64,000 nucleotides of DNA from Nocardia transvalensis (GTDB taxonomy: Bacteria > Actinomycetota > Actinomycetes > Mycobacteriales > Mycobacteriaceae). Below the pieces are notes generated by a model. The model saw nothing but the letters and a program-made list of their open reading frames with translations. It ran no database searches and was not told the DNA's origin. Each line of letters opens with the position of its first letter. The first letter of the stretch is position 1. The position numbers and the translations under genes are program-made. Positions 27,187 through 35,973 of the stretch are shown in pieces. The stretch spans positions 434,001 to 498,000 of the forward strand of contig NZ_JADLQQ010000002.1 of the NCBI RefSeq assembly GCF_015477765.1, written 5' to 3'.

Positions 27187-28003
27187 TGAACAGATAGCCG
27201 ATCTCTCGCGTCGCTGCCGAGCGGCGCATGAAACCGGTGAACGCGTCGATCTCCTGCTCGGTGGCATGCCTGAGGAATTCGGCACGCTTCTTTTCCACGA
27301 CGGTGGCCATCACTAGTCCCGTGCGACTGACCTTGTCGGTGATGTCGGTGATCTCGACGTCGACGAAATCGTTCGCCGCCAACTGCTCACGATATTCGTC
27401 GGCGGTGCCGAGCGAGTGGATCTTGTAGGTGGCGCGCATGTGGTCGAGCACGGCTTTTCCCTCGGGGCTGACGGGCCCGCGCTCGACGACATCGGCGATC
27501 GCCAGCGGTGCGCCGGGGCGTAGCACTCGCGCGGCCTCGGCCAGCACCTGTCCGCGGTCGGGCATGTGCAGCATCGACTCCAGCGCCCAGGCGGCATCGA
27601 ACGAGGAGTCGGGGAACGGCATCTTCATCGCGTCGGCCAACCGGAATTCGGCGCGCTCGGCCAGACCGAGCTCGGCGACCCGAGCCTGTGCCAGCTCGAC
27701 CTGCACCCGGCTGACGGTGATACCGACGACGGACACATCCCTCGCGCGTGCCAGGCGCAGCGTCGGATTGCCGTTGCCGCAACCGATGTCGAGAATGCGC
27801 TGACCGGGCTGCGGGTCCAGGCCCGAGATCATGAGGTCGGTGAGCCGATCCGTGGCGGCCTCGCTGGGGCCGTCCTCGTCGGTGTCGTTGTCCCAGTAGC
27901 CGTAGTGCAGATTGGCACCCCACAGGTCCTCGATCCTGCCTGCCAGGCTGAACTTGTCGGTTCCGTCGTAGAATCCTGCGACATCATTCGTGCCGACTGT
28001 CAT
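27167..28003 (-). CDS. class I SAM-dependent methyltransferase
   Basis: A 278-residue methyltransferase of the small-molecule (tocopherol/rifamycin/sterol) type. SAM motif I is ILDIGCGNGNPTLRLA near 75-90, motif II DSSFDAAWALESMLHM near 137, motif III VLRPGAPLAIADV near 165. An N-terminal YWDND segment is typical of this group. Acceptor unknown. ATG 28003 is selected because the methyltransferase N terminus starts there; the frame runs 88 codons further up through the neighbouring divergent gene. It is divergent from the decayed lyase gene. Confidence 0.88.
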   Translation of the reverse strand: MTVGTNDVAGFYDGTDKFSLAGRIEDLWGANLHYGYWDNDTDEDGPSEAATDRLTDLMISGLDPQPGQRILDIGCGNGNPTLRLARARDVSVVGITVSRVQVELAQARVAELGLAERAEFRLADAMKMPFPDSSFDAAWALESMLHMPDRGQVLAEAARVLRPGAPLAIADVVERGPVSPEGKAVLDHMRATYKIHSLGTADEYREQLAANDFVDVEITDITDKVSRTGLVMATVVEKKRAEFLRHATEQEIDAFTGFMRRSAATREIGYLFITATRR

Positions 28004-28094
28004 CAGTCTCTTCCGTCCCGTTGCGGATTTCTCTCGGGTCGTCTCGAAGTGTATTGCGGCAGCGGGCGGTCGCGGAGGAATCCGGAAGTCGCCT

Positions 28095-29400
28095 GTGGCC
28101 AAAGATCGAAATACGCCGACCGCACCCACCGCGGTGATCATGGTGGACGGCGACCACCTCGACTGGCCGACGATGCTGCGTGTCCTGCACGACGACTCGA
28201 TCGACGTGCGACTGTCCGACCAGGCGCGGCAGACGATGACGGTCACCAGGCAGGGCGCGCTGGACACCGTGGCCGCGGGCCAACGAGTGTACGGCTGGAA
28301 TCAGGCCCTCGGCCCGCTCAAGGATCGACCGCTCACCGTCGAGGAGCAGCAGGAGTTCCAGCGGCGAGTGCTGCGCTCTCATGCCGCAGGCGTCGGACCG
28401 GCCATGCCGCCGCGGGTGGCGCGGCTGGCGCTGGTCCTGCGCGCCAACGCGATGGCCCGCGGTGCGATGGGAGTACGCCCGGACGTGGTGGACCGCATGC
28501 TGTCGATGGTCGACGCCGGGGTGCTGCCGGTGATGCCGGAGATCGGCTCGCTCGGCACCGGCGACCTGCAGCCGATGGCCGCGGCCGGATCGAGCATGAT
28601 CGGGGAGGGCAATCCGGTGTTCTTCCGCGGCAAACAGGTCGCGGCGGCGACGGGGTTGCGGGCCTGCCCGAGCAGTTCGTCCTCGAATCGGGGGAGGCGT
28701 TACCTCTCATCAGCGGCGGCAGCGCGCTGACGGCCCGCTTCGTCGACGCGCTCGACCGGGCCGAGCGCGATCTGGACGCCTTCACCGCCGGTTTCACCCT
28801 GTTTCTCGAGGCGACGCGGGCCGAGCAGGGCGCGTTCGACGAACGGACCCATCAGGAGCGCGGTATCGCAGAACAGGTAGACACGGCCGAGCAGATCCGA
28901 GCCCTCCATTGCGGCACCCAGTGGATGACCGAGGACGGTCGCACCCGGCTCGGCTATCACGGTCCGCGTGTGCAGGACGCCACCTCGGTGCGGTCCACAC
29001 CGCATGTGCTGAGCGGACTGTGGAAGACGCTTGCCGACGCCCGGGACGCGGCGGTCAGCGAAGCGAACGCCTCCACCTCCAATCCCCTGATCTTCCCCCG
29101 CGATTCCGGCGGCTACGAGTTCGTCATCGGCGGCAACTGGGCCGCAACGCATCTCGGCGAACATATGGACAAGCTCAACGCCCAACTCACCAACCTCGCC
29201 GTGCTGTCGGAGGGGTTGTCCGGCAGACTGATGGACCCGGAGTGGAGTTACGGCCTGCCCGCGAATCTCGCCGGGGGATCGAGCCGCTCACCGACGACCG
29301 GTACCTGACCCCCGACGTCGAAGCGGCCACGGCCCTCGTCCGCGACGGAGCCTTCTCCCCGGTTGTCGACTCCGCTGATGAAGACCGTTGCGCCGCATGA
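28095..29400 (+). pseudogene. decayed aromatic amino acid ammonia-lyase family gene
   Basis: Three frames together read as a histidine/phenylalanine ammonia-lyase relative. Frame one from GTG 28095 covers the N-terminal half (SHAAGVGPAMPPRVARL and GSLGTGDLQPMA). A one-base loss near 28650-28660 moves homology to a second frame (GLPEQFVLESGEALPLISGG through YGLPANLAGG). Near 29270-29281 homology jumps to the extreme C terminus (EPLTDDRYLTPDVEAATALV) in a third frame, so roughly a hundred internal codons are deleted. In addition, the residues that cyclise to the MIO cofactor (Ala-Ser-Gly in active enzymes) read Thr-Gly here with one residue fewer. A functional enzyme is not expected. Confidence 0.8.
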
Positions 29401-29481
29401 TCCGGCGGTCCGGGGCGCCCGGCGAACAGGCGGTATGCGCAACCGGCGTGTCGACGGTCTCTGGCCGGGTATCGAGAAGTC

Positions 29482-30861
29482 GTGACGTTCGACTTGACTC
29501 CCACGGCAGCGCAGCACGATCTGGCCCAGCGTGCGCACGAATTCGCGCAGGACTGCATGAGGCCCGTGGCCTCCCATTACGACCAGGCCCAGGAGTTTCC
29601 GTGGCCGGTGCTCGAAGAGGCCGCCGCGCGGGGGTTCTACAGCCCGCTGTTCTATCGCGACCTCATCGGCGACCCGACCGGGTTATCGCTTCCGATATTC
29701 ATGGAAGAGCTGTTCTGGGGCTGTGCCGGTATCGGGTTGGCGATCGTGATGCCCGCCCTGGCCCTGTCGGCGATCGGCCGAGCCGCGACACCCGAGCAGA
29801 TGCTGCGGTGGGCGCCCGAATGTTTCGGCACCCCCGGGGATTTGAAGCTCGCGGCGCTCGCGATATCCGAACCCGAAGGTGGCAGCGACGTGCGCCACCT
29901 GCGCACGCGCGCCGTGCGCGACGGCGACGACTGGATTATCGACGGCCACAAGATGTGGATCGGTAACGGCGGCATCGCCCACGTACACGTCGTGAACGCG
30001 GTGGTGGATGAGCAACTCGGACACCGCGGCCAGGCGCTGTTCGTGGTGCCGGGCGGCACCCCGGGATTGGAATTGGTGCGAAAGCTCGACAAGCTGGGGT
30101 GCCGGGCATCGCACACCGCCGAGTTGAAGTTCGACGGTGTGCGCGTGCCTGCGGACAATCTGCTCGGGGGAGTCGACCGGCTCGAGCACAAGCTGGCCAA
30201 GGCGCGCGAGGCAGCCCAGGACGGTGAACGCTCCGGTTCGGCCACGCTGGGTACTTTCGAGCAGACTCGCCCGCTGGTCGCCGCGCAGGCGCTCGGAATA
30301 GCCAGGGCGGCATTGGAATATATGACCGCCTACGCCAACCGGCGCGAGGCCTTCGGCGCGCCGATCATCGACCATCAGGGCATCGCCTTCCCGATCGCCG
30401 ACCTGGCCACGCAGATCGACGCCGCGCGGCTGCTGACGTGGCGGGCGTCCTGGATGGCGGCCAACGGCGTGCCCTTCGAGCGCGGCGAGGGGTCGATGGC
30501 GAAGCTGGCGGCCAGCGAGGTGGCGGTGCGGGCCACCGAACGCGCGATACAGACGATGGGTGGATGGGGCTACATCACCGACCATCCGGTGGAGAAGTGG
30601 TACCGAGATGCCAAGTTGTACACCATCTTCGAAGGCACCAGCGAAATCCAGCGCATCGTGATCTCCAGTGCGCTGGGAGCGGCCGAAGGCAAGCCGCCGC
30701 TGCACATCGATCTCGAACCGTCGGGCGGCCCGCTGAACAAGATGTTCGGCCGCGGCACCGAGGTGCGAACCAGGGCCGCGGCCGCGGCATTGCTGTTGAA
30801 AGACCGTGTGCCGGAACCGATCGTGAAAGCCGCGATGAGGGTGCTCCGACCGCCCCGCTGA
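29482..30861 (+). CDS. acyl-CoA dehydrogenase
   Basis: A 459-residue flavoprotein with the full acyl-CoA dehydrogenase layout: N-terminal helices, the FAD/substrate strand LAISEPEGGSDVRHLRTRA near 130, WIIDGHKMWIGNGG, and C-terminal IQTMGGWGYITDHPVEKWYRDAK followed by YTIFEGTSEIQR, where the Glu is the likely catalytic base. It is somewhat longer than the 380-residue norm because of an insert near 236-256 and a C-terminal tail. Transfers electrons from acyl-CoA to ETF in beta-oxidation or a related route. GTG 29482 is the start. No beta-oxidation partners are adjacent. Confidence 0.9.
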   Translation: MTFDLTPTAAQHDLAQRAHEFAQDCMRPVASHYDQAQEFPWPVLEEAAARGFYSPLFYRDLIGDPTGLSLPIFMEELFWGCAGIGLAIVMPALALSAIGRAATPEQMLRWAPECFGTPGDLKLAALAISEPEGGSDVRHLRTRAVRDGDDWIIDGHKMWIGNGGIAHVHVVNAVVDEQLGHRGQALFVVPGGTPGLELVRKLDKLGCRASHTAELKFDGVRVPADNLLGGVDRLEHKLAKAREAAQDGERSGSATLGTFEQTRPLVAAQALGIARAALEYMTAYANRREAFGAPIIDHQGIAFPIADLATQIDAARLLTWRASWMAANGVPFERGEGSMAKLAASEVAVRATERAIQTMGGWGYITDHPVEKWYRDAKLYTIFEGTSEIQRIVISSALGAAEGKPPLHIDLEPSGGPLNKMFGRGTEVRTRAAAAALLLKDRVPEPIVKAAMRVLRPPR

Positions 30862-30865
30862 TCCG

Positions 30866-31624
30866 TCAGGCCGGTGCGCCGACAGCCCGGCGGAGATGGC
30901 GGGCGAAGAGTCCGCCCGAGCTGTCGCCCATGTATGCCGGGACCTCGTGATGCCCGCCCGGGAAGGCGTGCAGCACCTTTTCTTTCGAGGCGAAGGCGTC
31001 GAACAACGCGAGGCCGGTGCGGCGGTCGATTTCCTCGTCGTCCCACGGGAGCAGGAATTCGATCGGAATGGTGATCCGTTTCGCCGCCTCGGTCAGGGCG
31101 TCGTAGACGAAGACGCCACCGAAGATCGCGGTGGTGATCCGGGGTTCGATCGCGGTCAGCGGCAGCCCGATCGCGCTGGCCAACGTCATGCCGCTGTAGC
31201 CGATCGGTGCTTCGGTGCCGATTTCGGGCAACGCCTGCAAGGCGTCGATGGTCGCCCGCCATTCCGGCACGGCACGCTCGGCCAGCGAGGTGTTGTAGTC
31301 GGTAATGATCGGGCCGAGCGGCTGGCGTGCTGCCCGAGCCTGTAAGAGGTCGGCGACCCAGTGTTGGTCCTGTGAGTTCCGCGGCCGGTCGCCGTGTCCG
31401 GGCGCGTCGATGGCGGCGACGGTGAAGCCATCGGTGGTCACGCAGCGGTGGGCGCGAGCCACGAGTCCGCGTGCCTTCTTGTGTAGGCCGCCACCGTGAC
31501 CCATCAGGACCAGGGGAGCACCGTCGGAGCCGGATGCCGGTGACCACAGCACGCCGGTGACGTCGTCCAGGGTGAAGGTGCGTTCGACGACACCGTTCGA
31601 CGATGTCTGCGAGGTGAAATGCAT
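30866..31624 (-). CDS. alpha/beta hydrolase (dienelactone hydrolase-like)
   Basis: A 252-residue cytoplasmic alpha/beta hydrolase. The oxyanion region is LVLMGHGGGLHKKAR near 39, the nucleophile Ser is in IGYSGMTLA near 145, the acid in LLPWDDEEID near 193, and the His in FPGGHHEVP near 223. It resembles esterase or dienelactone hydrolase-like proteins of unknown substrate. It converges on the acyl-CoA dehydrogenase. A 19-codon ORF with a strong ribosome site lies 51 bases upstream and may be a leader peptide. Confidence 0.85.
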   Translation of the reverse strand: MHFTSQTSSNGVVERTFTLDDVTGVLWSPASGSDGAPLVLMGHGGGLHKKARGLVARAHRCVTTDGFTVAAIDAPGHGDRPRNSQDQHWVADLLQARAARQPLGPIITDYNTSLAERAVPEWRATIDALQALPEIGTEAPIGYSGMTLASAIGLPLTAIEPRITTAIFGGVFVYDALTEAAKRITIPIEFLLPWDDEEIDRRTGLALFDAFASKEKVLHAFPGGHHEVPAYMGDSSGGLFARHLRRAVGAPA

Positions 31625-31675
31625 AGGTTGTTGCCTTCCGGGATTGCCTTCTCGCTCAGGCGCTCCCGGCGACCC

Positions 31676-31735
31676 CTATGTCGATCGCCCGACCGTGAAC
31701 ACGAGTGGGAGCACCCACTTGGTTACAACGTTCAT
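31676..31735 (-). CDS. 19-codon candidate leader peptide
   Basis: ATG 31735 follows GAGGAGGTGAGACCC, a near-perfect ribosome site with ideal spacing, and opens a frame of 19 codons: MNVVTKWVLPLVFTVGRST, ending TAG at 31676-31678. The peptide is hydrophobic in the middle with basic residues on both sides. It lies 51 bases before the alpha/beta hydrolase start on the same strand, so it could be a leader peptide or small membrane peptide. Confidence 0.5.
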   Translation of the reverse strand: MNVVTKWVLPLVFTVGRST

Positions 31736-31931
31736 GGGTCTCACCTCCTCGCGTGATGTCACGGTCTTCCGCACGCTATCAGCCCGATGCGCGGTCGGGC
31801 GATCGGGGGTGTCAATACGGCGGAGGTCGCGTTGTGGGGTGAGGCGTTCGTGCGGAAGAGGTAGGTGAGTGGAGTCGGGATGGGCCGAGTGGTGGACGCG
31901 GCGGGGGCGGAATGGGGCCTAATGTGCTGAT

Positions 31932-33131
31932 ATGTCCGGGTCTGTGTCCTCGGCCGCCGTGACCGGGCGGCGCATCACCGAGGTCGATATTCTGCGCGGG
32001 TTCGCGCTGTTCGGGATTCTCGTGACCAACGTGATCGTGATGACGACGTTGGTGACTCTCGGTGCGCCGGACCACGGTTCGGGGCCGTACTTCGACGGGC
32101 CGCTGGACCAGGTCACCACTGCCCTGGTGGATGGGCTGTTCCTCGGTCGGTTCTATCTGTTGTTCGCGTTCTTGTTCGGCTATTCGTTCACCCTGCAGAT
32201 CGCGGCGGCCGAGCGGGCCGGGGTGTCGCCGCGGGCTCGGTTGCTGCGGCGCTGTGGTGCGCTGTTTCTGATCGGGCTGGCGCATGTGATGCTGCTGTGG
32301 TTCGGTGACATCCTCACCCTGTACGCGGGGATGTGCCTGATCCTGATCCTGCTGCGCAAGCTGCGACCGCGCACCGCACTGATCGTCGGCGCCGTGCTGT
32401 ACGGCGTGTTCGCGCTGCTGAGTTTTCTGCCGCCGGGTAACGACGGGGTGGAAAGTCTCGGGCAGATCTTCGATCTGCGTCGCCTGTACGACGGATATAC
32501 CGGCGGCTTCGCCGACACCTTCCACACGCAGGTGAGCGGGGCCCCGATGTGGATGCTGTTCATCTGGATCGGGCAGGGCGTGCCGAGCCTGGCGATGTTC
32601 CTCGTCGGCATGGCCGCGGGTAAGCGCCGCGTGCTGGCCGACGGCGCCTGGCTGCGCCGCTGGGCGCCGCGGCTGATGTGGGTGGGATTCGGTGTGGGAG
32701 TGCCGGTTTCGGCGGTCACCTTCGCCGACAGTGCCGGATATCTCGACATGCCGGGATTCTGGTTCGGGATGCAGGAGCTGGCCAACCCATGGATGACCTT
32801 CGCCTATATGGCGGTCATCGTGCGGCTCACCTGGTCGCGATGGGCGGGCGCGGTCGGGCGGCTCGCCCCGGCCGGTCGCATGGCGGCCAGCAACTACATC
32901 GGCCAATCGGTGGTGTTCATGCTCGTCTACACCGGGTACGGGCTCGGGCTCGCCGATGACCTCGCACCGCCCCTCATCGTCGTGATCGCACTGGTGACCT
33001 TCGCGGCGCAACTGTGGGTCAGCGACCGCTGGCTGCGCACCCACGCCTACGGCCCGGTGGAGTGGGTGTTGCGGGCGGCGACGTATCGGGCCAGGCCGCG
33101 GTGGCGGCGCGATCCGGCCCGATCGACCTAG
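31932..33131 (+). CDS. DUF418/YeiB-like membrane protein
   Basis: A 399-residue polytopic protein with 8-10 helices. Diagnostic parts are the N-terminal RITEVDILRGFALFGILVTN, FYLLFAFLFGYSF near 77, and the C-terminal DUF418 block with RMAASNYIGQSV near 318 and YGPVEWVLR near the end. The family is acyltransferase-like in fold and of unknown function. Its TAG stop shares a CTAG with the stop of the convergent YbaK-like gene. Confidence 0.88.
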   Translation: MSGSVSSAAVTGRRITEVDILRGFALFGILVTNVIVMTTLVTLGAPDHGSGPYFDGPLDQVTTALVDGLFLGRFYLLFAFLFGYSFTLQIAAAERAGVSPRARLLRRCGALFLIGLAHVMLLWFGDILTLYAGMCLILILLRKLRPRTALIVGAVLYGVFALLSFLPPGNDGVESLGQIFDLRRLYDGYTGGFADTFHTQVSGAPMWMLFIWIGQGVPSLAMFLVGMAAGKRRVLADGAWLRRWAPRLMWVGFGVGVPVSAVTFADSAGYLDMPGFWFGMQELANPWMTFAYMAVIVRLTWSRWAGAVGRLAPAGRMAASNYIGQSVVFMLVYTGYGLGLADDLAPPLIVVIALVTFAAQLWVSDRWLRTHAYGPVEWVLRAATYRARPRWRRDPARST

Positions 33132-33739
33132 CGGCCCAGACCGTCGATCACTTCGGCACCGGGCAGTCCCGCCAGCACCGAGCCGGAGATCAACAGTTTG
33201 CTACCGCGAATCCCGCTGCCGATCACCAGTTCCGGCGCGGCGGCCACCGCCGCATCGATCAGCAACGGCCAGTCGCCGGGCAGACCCACCGGCGTGATGC
33301 CCCCGTAGGCCATGCCGGTGAGCTCGACGGCCTGGTCCATCGGCGCGAACGACGCCTTGCGCACATCGAGACGGCGGCGCACGGTCCCGTTCACATCGGC
33401 CCGCGTCGTGGCCAGCACCAGACATGCCGCCAGCCGAGCCTCACCGCCGCGCTTGCCCGTCACCACGACACAGTTCGCCGACGCGGCGGTCGGCACTCCG
33501 TATGCCGCACAGAACGCGGCGGTATCGGCCAGTTCGGGATCGATCGCCGCCACGCCGATCCGTTCCCGATCCGGAATCTCCTGCAGTGCCTTCGCCACCG
33601 GCTCGGCCACCAGCTCCGGCCGGTCCACGGCTCGCTCGACCGACAAGGTCCCCGCAATGGTCCAGTTCACCCGACCCACGGTAGCGCCGGGGCCCAGCGT
33701 TCCCGCGAAGGGGCCGGTGGTGTCGATCGAGGCAACCAT
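33128..33739 (-). CDS. YbaK/aminoacyl-tRNA editing domain protein
   Basis: A 203-residue protein with the YbaK/ProX editing fold. Matching segments are CVVVTGKRGGEARLAACLVLAT near 90 with the invariant Lys region, DVRKASFAPMDQAVELTGMAYGGITPVGL near 125, and the closing ELVIGSGIRGSKLLISG. Such proteins hydrolyse mischarged aminoacyl-tRNAs in trans. This gene could also belong to a less characterised branch. ATG 33739 is chosen; the true start could be about 20 codons later. Confidence 0.8.
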   Translation of the reverse strand: MVASIDTTGPFAGTLGPGATVGRVNWTIAGTLSVERAVDRPELVAEPVAKALQEIPDRERIGVAAIDPELADTAAFCAAYGVPTAASANCVVVTGKRGGEARLAACLVLATTRADVNGTVRRRLDVRKASFAPMDQAVELTGMAYGGITPVGLPGDWPLLIDAAVAAAPELVIGSGIRGSKLLISGSVLAGLPGAEVIDGLGR

Positions 33740-33801
33740 ATGGACTGGGGAACAGGCGCCCCGATGCCCGGCCGTAGGCTGCAGTGCATGGTGATCGAGA
33801 T

Positions 33802-34539
33802 ATGAGTCGGGGTGTGTTGGTGACGGGTGCGTCGCGGGGGATCGGGCGGGCGATCGCAAGTGCGTTCGCCGAGAACGGGGATCGGGTTGCGGTGCACTAC
33901 TCCTCGCGGCGAGAGGAGGCGGAGAAGACGCTGGCGGGGCTGGCGGGGGCCGGGCATGTGCTGGTCGGCGGGGATGTCGCGACCCCGGACGGGGCGGCCG
34001 CGGTCGTGGCGCAGGCCGTGGAGGCGTTGGACACCGTGCATGTGCTGGTCAACAATGCCGCGGTCAATCTGCCGCATCCGCTGCCGTCGACCGATTACGA
34101 ACAGTGGCAGCAGGTTTGGCGCCAAACCGTCGATGTCAATCTGCTCGGTACCGCACACGTCTCCTACTGCGCGGCGCGGCACATGATCGAGCGCGGCGTG
34201 CCGGGGCGCATCGTGAACGTCGGCTCGCGCGGCGCCTTCCGCGGCGAGCCCGACCATCCCGCCTACGGCGCGACCAAGGCCGCGGCGCAGGCGATGGGCC
34301 AGTCGCTGGCGGTGTCATTGGCGCCCTACGGTATTGCGGTCGCCTCGGTCGCCCCCGGCTTCGTCGCCACCGAACGTGTCGCCGACCGTCTCACCGACGA
34401 AGTCCGCTCGCAGAGCCCCTTCGGCCGCGTCGCCGAGCCGGCCGAAATCGCCGCCGCCGTCCGCTATCTCGCCTCGGCCGAGGCCGTCTGGAGCTCCGGC
34501 GCCGTCCTCGACGTCAACGGCGCCTCGTATCTGCACTGA
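33802..34539 (+). CDS. short-chain dehydrogenase/reductase (FabG-like)
   Basis: A 245-residue SDR. The cofactor loop is TGASRGIG (residues 8-15), NNAAVN is near 88, the catalytic Ser is in VNVGSRGAF near 141 and YxxxK is YGATK near 157-161. It closes with GAVLDVNGASYLH, as in beta-ketoacyl reductases. The likely cofactor is NADP because of the SSRREE basic patch after strand two. ATG 33802 is used rather than an ATG six codons earlier. It converges on the P450 pair. Confidence 0.9.
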   Translation: MSRGVLVTGASRGIGRAIASAFAENGDRVAVHYSSRREEAEKTLAGLAGAGHVLVGGDVATPDGAAAVVAQAVEALDTVHVLVNNAAVNLPHPLPSTDYEQWQQVWRQTVDVNLLGTAHVSYCAARHMIERGVPGRIVNVGSRGAFRGEPDHPAYGATKAAAQAMGQSLAVSLAPYGIAVASVAPGFVATERVADRLTDEVRSQSPFGRVAEPAEIAAAVRYLASAEAVWSSGAVLDVNGASYLH

Positions 34540-34546
34540 CCCCTGG

Positions 34547-35875
34547 TCAGGGCCGAATCTCGTTGGCGGCGACCACCACTCGCGCGTCGTCGGCGGGAAC
34601 GTGGGTGATGTTGCGCATGCGGCCATGGGTATCGCGCACCCCCGGCGGCAGGGACATCGTGTAGCGGGACAGGGCCTCGCGCAGCACGACGGTGCCCTCC
34701 ATGAGGGCCAGGCTCGCGCCGATGCAGCGGCGCACCCCGCCGCCGAACGGGAACCAGGTGTTGGTGGCGACGCTGCCGTCGAGGAAGCGCTCCGGGCGGA
34801 AACGATCCGGATCCGGGTGGCGATCCGGATTGCGATGGGCCAGCACGATCGAGGTGGACACCACCGTGCCCGCCGGCAGATCCCAGCCGCACAGGGTCAG
34901 ATCGCGGGTCAGCCGCCGCATGGTGCCGCCGATGACGGTGCGGCGGCGCATCGCCTCCTTGAGCACCGCCTCCACATATTTGTCGTCGCCCTCGCATGCG
35001 GCACGGCGAGCCCGCTCCTGCACCTCGGGTGCCGCCGCCAGTTCGCGGAACGCCCACGCCAGCGCCGAGGCGGTGGTTTCGTGCCCGGCCAGCAGCAGGG
35101 TGACCAGCTGATCGCGCAACTCCTCATCCGACAGCGGGGCGTCGTTCGGATTCTCCCCGGACCCGACCGCCAGCAGCCGCGACAGCACATCGGCGCGCTG
35201 ATCCAGATCCGGATGCGCGCGGCGGCGGGCGATCTCGGCGAACAGCAGCTCGTCGAGCCGGGACTTGTCGTCGTAGAAGCGTTTCCACGGACCCATCCCG
35301 TGCAGCCACGACCAGGACAGACCGATGAAGACGATCGGGTCCAGCTGGATGGTGCGGCGCAGTAGCGGGGCCAGCTCGGCGCGGCGGTGCTCCTCGGTCA
35401 CCCCGAAGACGACCTGCATGATCACGTCCAGGGTGAGATCGTTCATCCGGGCCAGTGCGGGCACGGTCGAACCGGGCGACCACTGGTCGATGTGCGCCTT
35501 GGCGATCGCCGCCACCAGTTCGCGGTACCCGTGTAGCGCCGAGCCGGTGAACGCCGGCATGAGCAGTCGCCGCGCGCGGGCGTGTTCGGCTTCGTCGGTC
35601 AGCAGCACCGAATGTTCGCCCATGAGCGCACCCAGCGCCCGATTGCCTTCTCCCGCGTGCAGATCCGCCGGATCGGCGGCGAAGATCTCGCGAATGTGCT
35701 CGGGCCGGGAGAACACCACCATCTGCTCGGAGAACGGCGGAGTGAATCGCAGGGTGAACACATCGCCGTAGCGGCGGCCCATGGCGGTCATGAATTGGTG
35801 ACGCCGCTGCGAAAACGCGATCGTCTGGATCAGCCTCGGCAATCGAGGGCCGGGTGGATAGGTGGCTTTACCCAT
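34547..35875 (-). CDS. cytochrome P450 (CYP135/CYP138-like), copy A
   Basis: A 442-residue soluble P450. The oxygen-activation motif AGHETT is at 263-268, ExxR at Glu307-Arg310, PERF at 361-364, and the heme loop FGGGVRRCIG places the axial ligand at Cys384. The PPGPRLPRL start and overall string order resemble the M. tuberculosis CYP135/CYP138 group, whose substrates are poorly known. No ferredoxin gene is adjacent. It lies directly downstream of a gapless paralogue, so the two arose by tandem duplication. ATG 35875 is chosen. Confidence 0.92.
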   Translation of the reverse strand: MGKATYPPGPRLPRLIQTIAFSQRRHQFMTAMGRRYGDVFTLRFTPPFSEQMVVFSRPEHIREIFAADPADLHAGEGNRALGALMGEHSVLLTDEAEHARARRLLMPAFTGSALHGYRELVAAIAKAHIDQWSPGSTVPALARMNDLTLDVIMQVVFGVTEEHRRAELAPLLRRTIQLDPIVFIGLSWSWLHGMGPWKRFYDDKSRLDELLFAEIARRRAHPDLDQRADVLSRLLAVGSGENPNDAPLSDEELRDQLVTLLLAGHETTASALAWAFRELAAAPEVQERARRAACEGDDKYVEAVLKEAMRRRTVIGGTMRRLTRDLTLCGWDLPAGTVVSTSIVLAHRNPDRHPDPDRFRPERFLDGSVATNTWFPFGGGVRRCIGASLALMEGTVVLREALSRYTMSLPPGVRDTHGRMRNITHVPADDARVVVAANEIRP

Positions 35876-35973
35876 GGTGGTCCTCCCGAGACCGCGTCGG
35901 TGCGGCACTACGAATCGCGCGCGTGCCGTTTACGTTAGGCCGAATTCGGGGCAGGCCCAAGAGCCGAGCCGGA

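Noticed and set aside
25846..27285. Minus-strand frame of 479 codons opposite the saccharopine-dehydrogenase-like gene
   Set aside because: Composition is shadow-like, while the plus-strand frame has a Rossmann motif and family strings.
31812..33044. Minus-strand frame of 410 codons opposite the DUF418 gene
   Set aside because: Gln/His/Pro-rich shadow of hydrophobic codons.
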